Assembly (NCBI GenBank): GCA_003614735.1
Contig: KZ992538.1
Coordinates: 1 to 33,918 of the forward strand
Direction: 5' to 3'
DNA length: 33,918 nt
Origin: Thamnocephalis sphaerospora
Lineage: Eukaryota; Zoopagomycota; Zoopagomycetes; Zoopagales; Sigmoideomycetaceae
Shown one piece after another: positions 10,569 through 22,131 of this stretch. Position 1 is the stretch's first letter. The number at the start of each line of letters is the position of its first letter. Position numbers and translations under genes: made by a program. The notes under the pieces were generated by a model that saw nothing but the letters and a program-made list of their open reading frames with translations, ran no database searches and was not told the DNA's origin.

Positions 10569-11880
10569 TGGTGGCACGCGCCATCAGCCTGACGTTTCCC
10601 TACCACCGTCCAGCTCGGCATCAACGCTTGTGCACGGCTGCACACTACCGAGCGCCGCAAGTACGGCAAGCGTCACCCTATCGGCGATACCCCAACTACA
10701 CTGTAGGGCTGGTCACGGCAATGGCACGTGCGCCGTAGACATACGGTTCTCGACGGTGTCTTCTGTTGTGCTATTATCGAATGAATCGCCGACAAGCGAG
10801 TACTCTTTTTCTGTCCCACGTGCCTCCATGTTGTCATTCCCACTAGCCTTGTCGCCATGGACCGTTGGCGGCGTTTGTGCGCGAGTCAAGGCGGCGCAGC
10901 TCCATGCGAAAGCAGCCAGCCGAATAGGGCGGTGCAGGTTTCAGCCGACTACGGGCAAAACAGCAAATCTACTTCCTGATACGGGCATGCGCGGACCAGA
11001 TGGCGAATGCATGAACAAGCGTAGACACGTGTACACGCGTGGCAGCTATGCACGCGCTCGTCTTCCGTCTGCGGCAAGCGCCACTTGAGCCGACCCAGTG
11101 CAAACGCCGCCGCCACCACTGCCGTCATACCTGCGTGGCGACCACGTTCGCTGTCGCTAGGCGAGGTGGGACTTAGCCATGCGGAGCCCCTCACACTGTC
11201 CTGAGGAGGTCTGGGCCATTGGTGATCTGGGGCACGGAGGTTGGCGTCTGATATGCCGTGATTTGGGCACATGTTTCTCGCAAGTGCGATGTATCGTGGT
11301 AAAATTGGCCACGCCGGTGCTTTTACAGCTCCGTCCTGCCGAGTGGACCGGCGACCATGCCATCAAAGTTGCAGCATGCTTCCATGGCTGCAGCATTGTG
11401 CCGCCATGGCTGGTGAGCTGCGGCACTCGATATGCTTTATTGCGGCAGAGCGTGCAAGGTGTTGGTGCGCAGCGCGTCCAACCATGTACCACACCCGTCG
11501 AAGCCATGCGTAGCTGCATGGCGATGCGTGCGCAGCGTTGGTATCTGTGCGTCGGTGCACACGCAAGTTACAGTCGCGTAGGGGTGGCGGCGTCGATGGG
11601 TCTGTGCCAGCCGGTCTAATCCGACATGCCTCCGCGCCTTGAGCGGGCGCCGCCATTGTCGCAGCAGGGCCGACGGCCACAAGCAGGTTGGTATCGTAGG
11701 ATGGCGGCGGCCTATTTGTGTTGCTTGCCTGCGGCATCTCGTGCACCGCAAGCGCCAATGTAACGCAGAAGCTGCCACGCAGCGTGCCTGGCGGTAGCGC
11801 CCTCACGCTCGCCTCTGGTGCTCGTCGGCCACTTGTCGTGCCGGTCCTATCGTGACCGCCCTATCGTGTCTCTCACCCTT

Positions 11881-11888
<8 letters not shown>

Positions 11889-11911
<23 letters not shown>
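11889..11911. repeat. (TG)n microsatellite, about 11 units
   Basis: An uninterrupted TG tract about 85 bases before the putative TATA box of MT1. Confidence 0.95.
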
Positions 11912-11995
11912 AGCCATTGCCTCGTTCACTAGGCGTGCACACACATGTAAATATGTTGCGATCGCTCTGCGTGCTCATATGCCATGCACTATACA

Positions 11996-12001
11996 TATAA
12001 A
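11996..12001 (+). promoter_or_regulatory. Putative TATA box for MT1
   Basis: TATAAA in the context acaTATAAAgc, 764 nt upstream of the MT1 ATG. The distance implies a long leader, possibly with a 5' UTR intron. Assignment rests on sequence alone. Confidence 0.35.
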
Positions 12002-12764
12002 GCCCATCGGAGTGAGTGTGCGCTGGCGCACGCGCCAACCTGCGCCCTATTCCCTGCTTGATTTGCGCTTACTTACGCCTGCCTAGTTTATTACGCCAGC
12101 TTCTCTGCCATTCTTTTGTGCGGGCCCTCGCACGCACACATACACGTACCGTCGCCTGACACGGGTCTTGTTCTGTGTCTCGCAGTAGAAACTGCCATCG
12201 TCCTGTTCTATTCTGCTGCCCGGGCTTGGCCAGCATTGGTGGCGCAGTCTCCAAGCATAGAATTTAGACACATCGTATTACCACCGTCTGCTGACTGGGC
12301 TGTGTCTGTGGCACCGCGAACAAACCAACGCTCGCTAAGCAACGCCACGCGGTGCTGCCTGTCGCAGACGTGTATCTGGTTGGAGCAGGACAAAGAAAAC
12401 GGAGCTGCTGCCGACCATACGTTACCCCTGTCGACGGCTTCTCTTCTGCGACAGCGTTACAGATCCACTTGCGGTCTCCATCAATCTGCATGCGCCCGTG
12501 CGTCGTTGCCGGCCACGCTCTCCGCCGTTTGGTGCCGCTGCACGCGTGCTTATTTGTGTAGGCGCTTGCGCACACCCACCGCCTTTCCGACCGCCTGTTC
12601 GCCTGCCTATTCGCCGTACCACTTGCGCTCCTGCACGGCTATATATTACCACGCACACGTTTCTCTCCGTACGCCCATTCCGCCTCCTCACTATCGTGCT
12701 TGTCCACCGCCGTCGCCCGTCTAGACTGCCTATTCTCCTGCCGACACTACTGCCACCGGCCGTC

Positions 12765-14406
12765 ATGGGCAACAGTAATTCGCGCCCTGTGCGTACCGGG
12801 CGTAGCTGGACATTTTCCGGAGCGCCACGCAAACGCAGCGACAGTTTGCCTCTCGACTACTCGCAGCGCTCCATTGAAAGTGGCCAAAACAGCTTCTACA
12901 CCGCCGAAACTAGCTTGGCTATGCACTCGCGCGGTGGCAGCGTCGCCACTACGCGCACAGCCGCTACCGTGCCTTCGTCGCCCAACCCTAGTCTGCGAGG
13001 CAGCGCGCGCACCAGCAGCTCTACCGAAGACAGCGGCTCGCCACCGTGCTCGCCACGCCTGCGCACACGCCCACGTGCTGACACCGCCGGAGCACGACTG
13101 CGGCGCATTTTGACGCTGAGCTCGCGTCGCTACGTGGAAGGCACCGACGGCGAGTGCATTGACCTGGACCAGGTGCCCTACAAAATCAACGACTATGATC
13201 GTGAAATCGACCGGTAAGCCCCTTGCGTGTGGGTGAACGTGTGCTGTGCCAATCGGGAGCAGCGGAACTCACGTCGCTATGCGCATCATCTGCAGCCAGC
13301 ACCTGGACCACTATCTACTGCGCCTGGGACTCAGTGGCAACCGGTTTGCGCCGGTGCCGCAGCCAAAGCGCGTACTAGATATCGGCACAGGATCCGGCAT
13401 TTGGATGCTGGTACGTGGCAATGTGGCGAATATCCCTTCCTCCTTCCTTTCCCCTGGCGGTGATATGGGCATGGAACTCATACATTGTAACCTATGCAGG
13501 AAATGGCGGCCGAATACCCGGAATGCAACTTTGTCGGCGTCGATGTTGCGCTGCTGCAACGCTACGTAACTGCCGTCAACTGCGACTTTCGCCTGATGAA
13601 TGTTCTTGATGGTAGGTTGCCGTGACTCACGGGAACTTGGGCGTCCACAAAGGATCTGCCTACGGTGGCACAAGCTGTCGTGCTCCATTCGTTGTAACAC
13701 CTGTTCCATGGCACGTGCTGACGCTGTGCACCGGCGCGTAGGCCTTCGTTTTGCCGACAATCAGTTTGATTTGGTCTTTCAGCGGCTGCTTATCTCCAGC
13801 ATTCCGACCTCGCAATGGCCGACGCATCTTTCCGAGTGTGCGCGCATCTGCCAGCCCGGCGGCTGGGTGGAGATGATCGAGTCGGACGGCCTGATTCACC
13901 AGCGCGATGGCAGCGAGGCGACCAGTCCCAGCGCCGCGCTCTACAATCAGTGCGTGCGCAGCCTGCTGCATCGTGTGGACATTGACCCTGGACTGGTTCG
14001 CCGGCTGGGCGACATGTTTCGCGTGGCGGCCGGCCTGTCCGACGTGCACCAGCGCGTCTACCGCATCCCCATCGGCTATGGCGCGCTTGGCAGCAGCAGC
14101 GGTCGCGGCCATCGTAGCCGCGCGCCTTCTCTGGCGTCGCGCTCTTCGGTCAGCGTCGCGGGATCCAGCACCAGCGGAGGCGCGAGCATGTCGGGCACCT
14201 CACCGCAGCTGGCGCTTACCGCGCGCATGGCCAAGGAAGTGCTGTCCACCAAGGCCGCGCTGTTTGGCGGCAATGCCGTCAAGGCCGGCTTGATTGGCGA
14301 CAAGGATGTTGCCACCCACTTTGGCGACCGTCTGCGGGACGAGGTCGACGGCCAGGAACTCTACTTTGAGGTGGTCGTCTGCTACGGCCGCAAGCCGTCC
14401 GCCTAG
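12765..14406 (+). CDS. SAM-dependent methyltransferase MT1, predicted N-myristoylated
   Basis: Exons 12765-13213, 13296-13410, 13500-13611 and 13742-14406 join in phases 2, 0 and 1 to 446 residues. The N-terminus MGNSNSR fits the N-myristoyltransferase pattern (Gly2, Ser6, basic residue 7). It is followed by about 120 disordered Ser/Arg-rich residues and then the family entry block ending REIDRQHLDHYLL. SAM motif I is VLDIGTGSGIWML (GTGSG at 180-184), followed by EMAAEYP, the acidic strand FVGVDV, NQFDLVFQRLL and ARICQPGGWVEMIESDG. This is the class I Rossmann fold of LaeA-like and related fungal methyltransferases. The substrate is unknown. Unlike its paralogues it has a Ser/Gly-rich insertion of about 50 residues (from about GSSSGRGHRSR to GGASMSGTSP) in the loop after the IPIGYG strand. 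The start is supported by its position and by the same MG motif in three paralogues. Confidence 0.88.
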
Positions 14407-15958
14407 ACGCTACAATCAGCCGCCTGCCTCGGATTTTATTTATTACGCTCGCAGGACACGGCCTGCGGTGTGTGCGACGCGTCGTCCTGCCGCAACGCCG
14501 CCGTCGGCCCGCGAGTTCACCTATTGTATAGGATGTGCCTATAGCCTATGCCTATCCCTATGCCTATCCAATTTTTCTTTTTCCGCCAACAGTTGCCGTC
14601 CCTACGATGGCGGCTGTCGGTCCGTTTCCACGCGCTGCGCGCTCTCCTTTACGACCGCCGCGCCCACCCGACACTGCTCACCGAGCGCACTACACATTCT
14701 CTCACTCTCATAACGCTGTTGCATCCTTTTTGCATTTTGTTCTTTTGTCGACTTGAAACGCCGACCCACTCCGCTGCTGCCATTGCCTTTTGGCCGGCGC
14801 AGCCACGCGCTCGCACTGCCTCTTACCGCTAGTGCTGGGCGCCACGCTGCCTTTCCCGCAGCATCCGCCGTGCATCCTTTTTGCATCGCTGTTTTTTCCA
14901 CACATTTGCCGGTCGGCCGACCGGCTTCATTGTTGTCTGCTTGCCGCGTTGCAGTCGGCACGCTGCTTGCGACGCCGCACTGCCCGTGGCATGTTTGTAT
15001 CCATGTCTGCAGCGCATAAACTTGCAATTCAGTGGCCAAACACTGGCCGTCCTCCTACGCCTGTGCAGTTGCCAATGCGGCCGTGCCTTTGAGCGCTCGG
15101 CAGCATGCCAAACGTGGTTGATCGCGTGTTCAGGTCTACTTTTGGCGCTATTCAGCACGTGACACAGCGTGATTGGTGCCTGCCATGTGGTGACGCTTGG
15201 GGCCCAGTGGCGAGTGCGATGGCGGCTAGCCGGATGCATTGTGGTCTACGCTGGTACAGATACGTGCTAGACACAATGCCGTGCTACAGCCAATGGCACG
15301 GGTGCGTGGTCGGAGTTTATTTTACGTGTGCGCTGACAGGTGCAGACAGGCTATGCTGTGCTCGGACGCACACACAGGTTTGCGTCGACCATCCTCGCAT
15401 ATCCGCGTATCTGTGACAAGCAAGCACGCTGCTACACGGAAGCAAGCCGGTACGACGTGGACTAGCACCTACGCCTGGTGCTAGCGAGCTGCTTGTCGCG
15501 TGCAAATGTGTTTACGCTTCGCAGTGTGAAGCGTGTGGACCGCTGCTCTACGGCCCGCCGCATATATCGCGCAGCTCTACTGCATGCAGAGCCAAGCTTG
15601 TCGCGCTACGCCGCTGCTGCCCGCTAGTCGCAGTGGCAAAAGCCAGTGCGCGGTGCACGTAGGCCACGCCACCGTATGACCACGCCGCAGTCTGGCCCGG
15701 CCCCGTGTCACCAGCGCGGCACGCAGCCCGGCCCAAATGCATGTGTGCATGGCTATCATCCTAGCATCGGCTGCGAGCCCGAGAATAGTGAGACCGGCCA
15801 TGGGCGACGATTATGTCCACGCGTGCATTTGTGCGCATCTACGTGGGCTGTGTCGCGTCGCGTCGCCCTGTCTCGGCTTGCGATGCGCGTCGCAGTGCCT
15901 TATCCGCCCGGCTTTGTGATCGTCGCTGCTGCCATTGCCGTCGGGTGTGCAACAGACC

Positions 15959-15989
<31 letters not shown>

Positions 15990-17554
15990 ATGCTGTTGTC
16001 CTGTGTGTTGCTAGTCACTTTGTTCTAGCCAGAGACCGGCTAGAACGAGCGCCTTTATGTGACGCCTTGCGAGTGGGCTGAGCGCTCTTTTTCGCTGCCC
16101 TTTCAAGTTTTGCCGCTGTCGCTGTCGTTGCTGATCCTGTCGTCTTTGCGGGCCGCACATCGTTTGCGTAGCCAAGCCAACCTACCTGTCGCATAGGCGC
16201 CAACGTCTGCGCAGCGTCGACGTAAAAGAAACAGAAGCGTCACCGGTGTATGCGGGATAGGCAGCCAAGCTGGTGCCGAGCGTGTCAGGATCGTCTCTCA
16301 TCTTGGCCACGCACTTTGACTGGTGCCGGCCCGTCCTGAAGCATTGCTGCGGCTGGCGTTGCACCGCGTGACTAGCGAGCGCGCATACGGCGTGCGCACT
16401 TAATAACTAGCGACAGGCGCGCGCGTCTTGCGCCAACGGCCTCTCTCTGCACACTTGTCTCTATCCTCACGTACTGCCACCCGCACACACATTACCCAGT
16501 GGCCACTGTAGTATCCAATCCGCTGGCTTGTCTATCTCATCTGCCACCTGTTGTTTTCCTTATCCGCCCGTCATCCGCATTCCACCCTTTCTCCGTTGGT
16601 GGTCGTTTGTCTTTTTGTGTGGCTCTGCTTTATTTTTAGGCGAGCTGCGCCTTCTGCATTCTCTGATACGCACGCGTGATACTTGGCGTTTGCCTGCGCG
16701 CACTTGACGCCTGGAACCATCCAAATCCAACTAGGCTGTGCATACCGGGCATTGACCCTTGTCTATTGCCGTCGGCATCGCCCGCTGTCTGCTGGCCGGA
16801 CAGAAAAAGATCTACCGATTTGGCCGGTAAGTTTGCCATGCGTTGTTCGTTCGTGGTCGTTCTGGTCTGTGCCACGCGATGCACCTCGCCTGCGACAACC
16901 TGTTTGATTTTTCCATACTGGCTGCGCCTCCGTGGTCGGCGTTCGCTTTATCTGCGACGGCCCGGCAAACGCCCATCCTCCGTTCGCGCATCTTTCCTTC
17001 ACTCGCCGTTTTATCCGTTGCCCTACTGCTAGCCCGTTCGTCTTCTCTATTGGCCGTACCGCGCGACGTTGCGTCTTATTGGTAGCCCCCTTACGTCAGG
17101 CCTTGCTCATCGGCAGTCAGCGTCCGCGCCTTCTGTTGCATGCCTTCACGCCGCATTTCACGTTGCTGCCCGTTTCTCTAGCACTCTGCTCCAACGCTCC
17201 CATCTTTCTCTCTCTCGCTCTATACGATAGCCTGCCTTTCCCTTTGCATTTCTACTTGCTCTGCCCTGCACCCTATTCTTGCATACTTGCATTGTGTGTT
17301 CGCAGTTCCACGCGGCACCTGGCCAACCACACTTGACGGTCCGCGTGGCTCTCCGAACCAAGGCCCCACCGTCTCCGCTGTGAGCAGAGCACAGTCTCGC
17401 CCGCCTGCCCTATCCGCAGCGCGCTGTCCTCGCTACCGTTGCCGTTGTGTTCATTGGCTCACGTATCTGTGCCACGCTTACGGCCATTACAGTTGTTTCG
17501 GCTTGTCCTAGCCACCACCGTCTGCCGCCTGCTGTCTCGTACGTGACAGCAAGC
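14407..17554. other. 3.1 kb non-coding, pyrimidine-rich region between MT1 and MT2
   Basis: No gene is supported on either strand; frames up to 145 codons are low-complexity and overlap one another. A (CT)n tract lies at 15959-15985. From about 16440 the plus strand becomes strongly C/T-rich with repeated TCTCT and CCGCC runs, like the leader of MT1. A GGTAAGT donor near 16826 hints at a 5' UTR intron of MT2. Confidence 0.5.
15959..15985. repeat. (CT)n microsatellite, about 13 units
   Basis: An uninterrupted CT tract in the non-coding region upstream of MT2. Confidence 0.95.
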
Positions 17555-19343
17555 ATGGGTAACGTTTCTTCCAACACGCGGCACCAGCGCCAGCACCAGC
17601 ACCAGCAGCATGGCTTCTTGTCAGGACGCAAAGGCCCACGTCATTCGGCCGAGCGTGCCAGCAAAAGGACCCTGTCGTCAAGCGCCTATCGCAAAGGACA
17701 CTCGCTTAGTCTGGTGCGACTTGCTTTTGGCGATACGATACTGCATCTGGATACAGACGTCCATAGGGACCGTCAGTATGATGTCAATGATACGACCACT
17801 GCGCACACCCCCACGGCTGCCGCAGATCCCGATATGCTCTCGGTGATGCCGCTTGATGCCGTGGTAGGACGGAACTCGTCTCAGAGCACGGATCGCACCA
17901 TGGTTAGCCCTACCGGAAGCATCTTTGCAGCCTCAAACTCGGCACGCAGCAGTCTGGGCGACGATGCTACGCTGGGTAGCAATGCCTCCACGCACAGCCG
18001 TACCGGTAGCGTGCAGTCGATTCAGAGCACGGTGGGCGCAGTTGCTCAGCGTGCGCGCGACATGCGGCGCTCTCTTTCGCAGCGCATGTCGATGGCGCGC
18101 TCGGAGGCTCAGGGCTCGTTTCCGCTGGATGCATCGGCTGCCAACGGCTGGGTCGGCGACACGGCCAGCGCTGGTCGGCGCACGCCACGCCAGTCGCTTG
18201 ACAGCCAGACGTGGGCGCGTATGAACAGCAAGACCCGCTCCAAGTCGGTGGACATTTCGCTCGAGCGCGGACGCGACTACAGCCGTGCGCGCATCAGCAC
18301 AAGGCTGAGTGGTCTGCGCCAGGTGCGCGCACGATCGCAGTCGGCCGTGCAGGCGATCCACCGCCAGCTGTTTGCACGTCGGCACCACAACACCGAGGAC
18401 GCGCCCTACTGCCTGCCCAACGACGATGAGGAGGTGGACCGGCTGGACCAGCAGCATTACGTGCTGCGCGCGCTCTTTGGTCGCAACTACCTGGCGCCAA
18501 TTCAGGCTCCGGCCTATGTCCTAGACATTGGTGCTGGCACTGGCACCTGGCAGATGGTAAGCAGGCTATGCACTCGCCACTTCTCGCAGTTGCACGAATC
18601 GTTAACGCATTGCGCCTGTGCATCCACTTTTGCAGGAAATGGCCGCCGAGTTTCCCGACTCGCAGTTTATCGGCATTGACATTTCGCCCATCCAGCCGAC
18701 CAGCTGCCTGCCGTCCAACTGCCAGTTTGAAATGGTCAACATGCTGGAAGGTACGTGGCCGTGCCTGGCCTTTGGCGCTTTGGTTGCAACCATGCTAGCT
18801 TGTTGCTAACGTACCGCCCATCGTGCAGGCCTCCCCTACCAGAACCATCGCTTCGACTATGTGCACCAGCGCATGGTCTCGCTCGGCGTGCCTACCGACC
18901 GCTGGGACATGCTCCTCAGCGAGCATGCTCGCGTTTGCCGCCCCGGCGGCTGGCTCGAGCTGCTCGAGACGGACTGGGCCCCATGCGATGGCGGGCCAGG
19001 CGCTCAGCAGCTCACCCACTACATCCGCGAGCTGTGCAAGGCACGCGACTGCGAGCCGCGCGAGACTGCCAATCTCACCTCCCAGATTGAGGAGGCGGGA
19101 TTCGGCGATGTCCGCCGACTGAGGGTGCAGCTGCCGATTGGCGGCTGGGGTGGCCTGATTGGCACCCAAGCACGCCATGTCGTCCTCTCCGCCTGGGAGG
19201 CGATGCGCGGCCCGATGCTGGAGCACGGTGTTGCCACCAACGAGCAGCTTGACGAGACGTTTGCTCTACTTGAGGCAGAGCTGGTCGAGCAGCCCATGTG
19301 GCTCTGTCTAGTAGTCTACATTGGCCAGCGTCGTGCCGACTAG
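17555..19343 (+). CDS. SAM-dependent methyltransferase MT2, predicted N-myristoylated, long disordered N-terminus
   Basis: Exons 17555-18556, 18636-18750 and 18829-19343 join in phases 0 and 1 to 543 residues. It begins MGNVSSNTR, again MGxxxS. Residues 2 to about 275 are Ser/Arg/Gln-rich and without fold: a His/Gln stretch near residue 15, then many SxS and RS motifs that could be kinase sites. The shared entry block PYCLPNDDEEVDRLDQQHYV follows. SAM motif I is VLDIGAGTGTWQM (GAGTG at 326-330), then EMAAEFP, FIGIDIS, HRFDYVHQRMV and ARVCRPGGWLELLETDW. The first intron of the other four paralogues, between the DR of the entry block and motif I, is absent here; the other two introns sit at the same places. 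It is the longest of the five. Function beyond a class I methyltransferase is unknown; the disordered region suggests regulation or partner binding. Confidence 0.88.
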
Positions 19344-19993
19344 ACCTGCACATTATCCGTCCGCCTGTCATTTCATCCATCCCTACTACCCATGCCACCA
19401 TCCTCTCTGTGCGTGTAAACCCTGCCCCTTGCTCTCTGCGCACATGTACTATGTTTCCCCGCTCCCTTTGCCGTTCTTCATTCGTCTTTTCTCTGTCCTG
19501 GCTGCTTTCGCACGGGCCGGGTCCTCCGTTCTTGGTGCTGCTTGCACACCGTGTACGTTCTTCCGCCGCCAGCCTAGCCTGGCGCTGCTCATTTGGTACG
19601 ATTATCTATCTCTGTATCCACTGTTTGTGCTCGTACTTTTTTTTACGCCCCGACTTGCTATCCTTACGCGTCCGCGGCGCTCATTGCTATTTACCTTGGC
19701 TCCTCAGCCTGCTTTGCACTTTCTGCCCTTCTCACCATAGGTAGCCCTCTATGCTAGCCCATCAGTTATTTTCAATGCCCTATCTAAGGCACATACATGC
19801 CATATACTCTTACAGTATACAACTCACTCAAGCGCTGTCTGCTTATCCTTATATGAATACACTGCAGAATGGCTGCTATCTAGATTGCAGCCATGTCGTC
19901 GATAAATTAGATCATGTAGCCTAATGTGACATTGCAGCCAGTGTTATTGGCATTTTATTAACGACAAGCACAGATGGCAGGCAATAGCCTGGC
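19344..19993. other. Intergenic region, MT2 3' side
   Basis: The first 400 bases are C/T-rich like the MT2 leader. I see no gene. The right end holds the AATAAA of the convergent gene (19954-19959, minus strand). Confidence 0.5.
19954..19959 (-). terminator. Poly(A) signal of the DPBB secreted protein gene
   Basis: AATAAA on the minus strand, 35 bases beyond the stop codon at 19994. Confidence 0.5.
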
Positions 19994-20682
19994 TCATCGG
20001 CCGTCGCCAAGCTGCGATGAGCTGGTGTGCTGGCTGTCCTTTTCACCCTCTCTTTCGTCGTCACCTTGACGCACATTCTTGGGGCAGGCAACAAATCGCC
20101 AGCGTACGCGCACCAGACCGTCAATTAGGTTTGCCAGACGTCGGAAGGCGCCTCGCGTTAGATCGATATGACCAGGTCCACAGGCTAGCAGCGGTGACAG
20201 ACCTAGTCAGCGTATGCGTGGAATACTGCACGACCGTGCTCGTGCGCAGCGCATCACTTACTGGGACACATGTCGGTAATCTGCACCGTAATAGTCCCCT
20301 TGGGTCCGACAATTTTCGCGCAGCGAAAGCATTGTGATGAGCGGTCAGTGTCCCCGTTAAACTCGCCGCCAAATTCATCAATGTTGAGGGCGCCAATCAT
20401 GTCGCTGTGAGACGATGTGTAGTGTTCCTTGTAGCAGGCATCATCGTGAGGCGAAAAATAGGTGATCAGACCTGTTTTGGTGGGCTCGGGAGACGATGAT
20501 GAGGCGACTGGCGATGGCTTTGCCGCTGATGCTTGCAGCCTGGCGTACAGCGGTGACTGATCGGACTGGGCAAGCAAAGCAAAGCCATCCCGGAATTCTG
20601 AATCGTCTGCGTCTAGCTGATCCGCGAGGCTGGCACTGACTGCTCCTAGAGCCAGCGTTGCACATAACAGTATTTTGAACAT
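19994..20682 (-). CDS. Secreted double-psi beta-barrel (RlpA/expansin/barwin-like) protein
   Basis: Exons 20682-20262 and 20184-19994 join across a 77-nt GTAAGT intron in phase 1 to 203 residues. Residues 1-18 are a signal peptide (MFKILLCATLALGAVSAS). A Ser/Pro/Ala linker runs to about residue 70. The double-psi beta-barrel follows: GLITYFSPHDDAC (71-83), the D-M-I-GALN strand (94-100), CFRCAKI (118-124) and ITVQITDMCPTCGPGHIDLT, which matches the conserved D-x-C-x-x-C-x5-DL motif of the fold. This fold occurs in expansins, loosenins, barwin, cerato-platanin relatives and protease-inhibitor-like fungal proteins. The protein should act outside the cell on wall polysaccharide or as a binding protein. 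The intron splits the DxCPxC motif, and splicing restores its second cysteine, which supports the model. The last 25 residues are charged (GDDEREGEKD). Confidence 0.85.
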
Positions 20683-21592
20683 ACTAGAGGGCGGTACTAT
20701 GACAGAATAACTCGCGGTGATAAAGTACTCTGGAATGGCATGTACCCTCTTTGGGTGGGCATACTTATGGGCGACGCATCTGCATAGACGATGTGCAATC
20801 GAGCACACGGCACTGATAGGCCAATGGGTGCCAATTTGAAAAATTGAATGTACGCTGCATCAAGCGTCTTGGTGGCGGGCAAAACCGCACGATAAGTTGC
20901 AGCGAACGAGCACGCTCTGTTGACGCGTGCAATATTGGAACATTCAATAACTGTAAAACATAGAGCTGTTTACGAACGAGCGCAGCCGGCCACGATTGAA
21001 TGGATTAAATCACACGTGGATATTCTAGACAACGTGTTGGCGGATAACCTGGCCAAGGCTACAGTGGAGGCAACGAGCTGCGCGCTGTCAGCCTAAAGTA
21101 TGAACACCCCAGGGACGCTAGCCATGCAAACTAACCTGCTGGTGAGCATCATCAACATTTTAATGGCGCCATCGGCGGTTCTCACAAACCAGACACGTGC
21201 ATTCTACGCAATGGTGTGATGGCAGTGTATTGCGCCGCCAGAACATGGACTAAGCTGCGTGGCCAGCACCAGGCGCAAGCATAAACAGCCTGCACAGGAT
21301 GCCGCGGTCCTACATCCCTAGAGCGGGTGTAGTATGTCAGTCTCTGCCGTCTCTTACTTGGACTCGTGCCAACGGGAAGGTGGTGCAAGCCGACCGACTC
21401 TGGACCACGACTAATTCCGCGTGGTGTTGATGGAAATGAAACACGTAAAAACGTGGACGGCTCAACCCGACATTGCCTGCAAGAGTGGTGCTGAGAGTTA
21501 TCTTGCTTATACATTGTATCACTTGACAGCGTGCCCCGCGCGAGCGAATAAAGCCGTAAAACCGTAAAACGTTACAGCATCAAAAGTTTGCA
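20683..21592. other. Intergenic region with retrotransposon relic
   Basis: Contains the RNase H-like relic described separately. The stretch around 21185-21205 resembles 24628-24648 (about 22 bases with a few mismatches). A 22-base motif at about 21539-21560 recurs near 33813. No intact gene. Confidence 0.5.
20899..21096 (+). pseudogene. RNase H domain relic, probably of a non-LTR retrotransposon
   Basis: A plus-strand frame open for 65 codons between stops at 20893 and 21094 translates with the pattern of the C-terminal half of a retroelement RNase H: AANEHALLTRAILEHS, then TIEWIKSHVDILDN, then VLADNLAKATVEA. In the family the last block reads roughly W-x-x-x-H-x-x-x-x-x-N-x-x-A-D-x-L-A-K; the histidine, the asparagine and the catalytic Asp of the AD pair are all visible. 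The upstream part of the domain, with the first catalytic residues, is broken by in-frame stops at 20893 and further left. No reverse transcriptase or endonuclease remains nearby. It looks like a truncated, dead 3' fragment. Confidence 0.5.
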
Positions 21593-21940
21593 GCTTGTAG
21601 CAGGCAGCGGTGTGCTGAACGAGGCGCATACTGTGTAAGGCACCACGTGTAAGTGGACGGTAAAACTAGATATGCCTTGCACACCCTTTGGCCTCTACGA
21701 GATGTGCATGAGTAGAGCAGAGCACATTTATACTCCATTTAGCCGCTGTGCACCACGCATGATCGATACCATAAAACATGGCTTGCTGTATGCGTGTGGT
21801 CGTGGACGTATGTACTGAATTTTACCTGGCATCACTGTGCGGCAGGGCACCGTACAAACGTGTCGGCCACGCCCACGCCCGTACGACTTGATTTCTATTT
21901 GCTAGCCATCCTACGGGTGCCAGTAGATTGTCCGATGCCA

Positions 21941-21946
21941 TATAAA
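21941..21946 (+). promoter_or_regulatory. Putative TATA box for secreted Cys-rich gene, copy B
   Basis: TATAAA at the same relative place as in copy A, 186 nt before the ATG at 22132. Confidence 0.4.
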
Positions 21947-22131
21947 CCCAGATGGTGCGTTTGGTACCAACGCCAGTCATCGGTTCACGCCACCATCGAA
22001 CGCTACAAAACACTCACGATTCTAGTTTCGCTAGGCGCTCATAATTGTCGGCCAATCCTATCTAGTCGACGCTAGCACTGCCATTTACGCAAAACATCAG
22101 TGACCAGGCTAGCAGCACACCATACGCAACT

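Larger units (their letters stand above)
10569..12764. other. Non-coding region and long leader of MT1
   Basis: I see no recognisable gene. The longest frame (11179-11619, plus strand, 146 codons) has no domain and competes with equally long antisense frames, as expected in GC-rich random sequence. A (TG)n tract lies at 11889-11911 and a TATA box at 11996-12001. From about 12010 to 12764 the plus strand is pyrimidine-rich and probably transcribed as the MT1 leader, with one upstream ATG near 12490. Confidence 0.5.

Noticed and set aside
11179-11619. 146-codon plus-strand frame
   Set aside because: Antisense frames of the same length overlap it, and no domain, splice partner or duplication supports it.
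9862-15985. CRISPR or other structured repeat arrays
   Set aside because: The repeats seen are simple TG and CT microsatellites; there are no spaced direct repeats.
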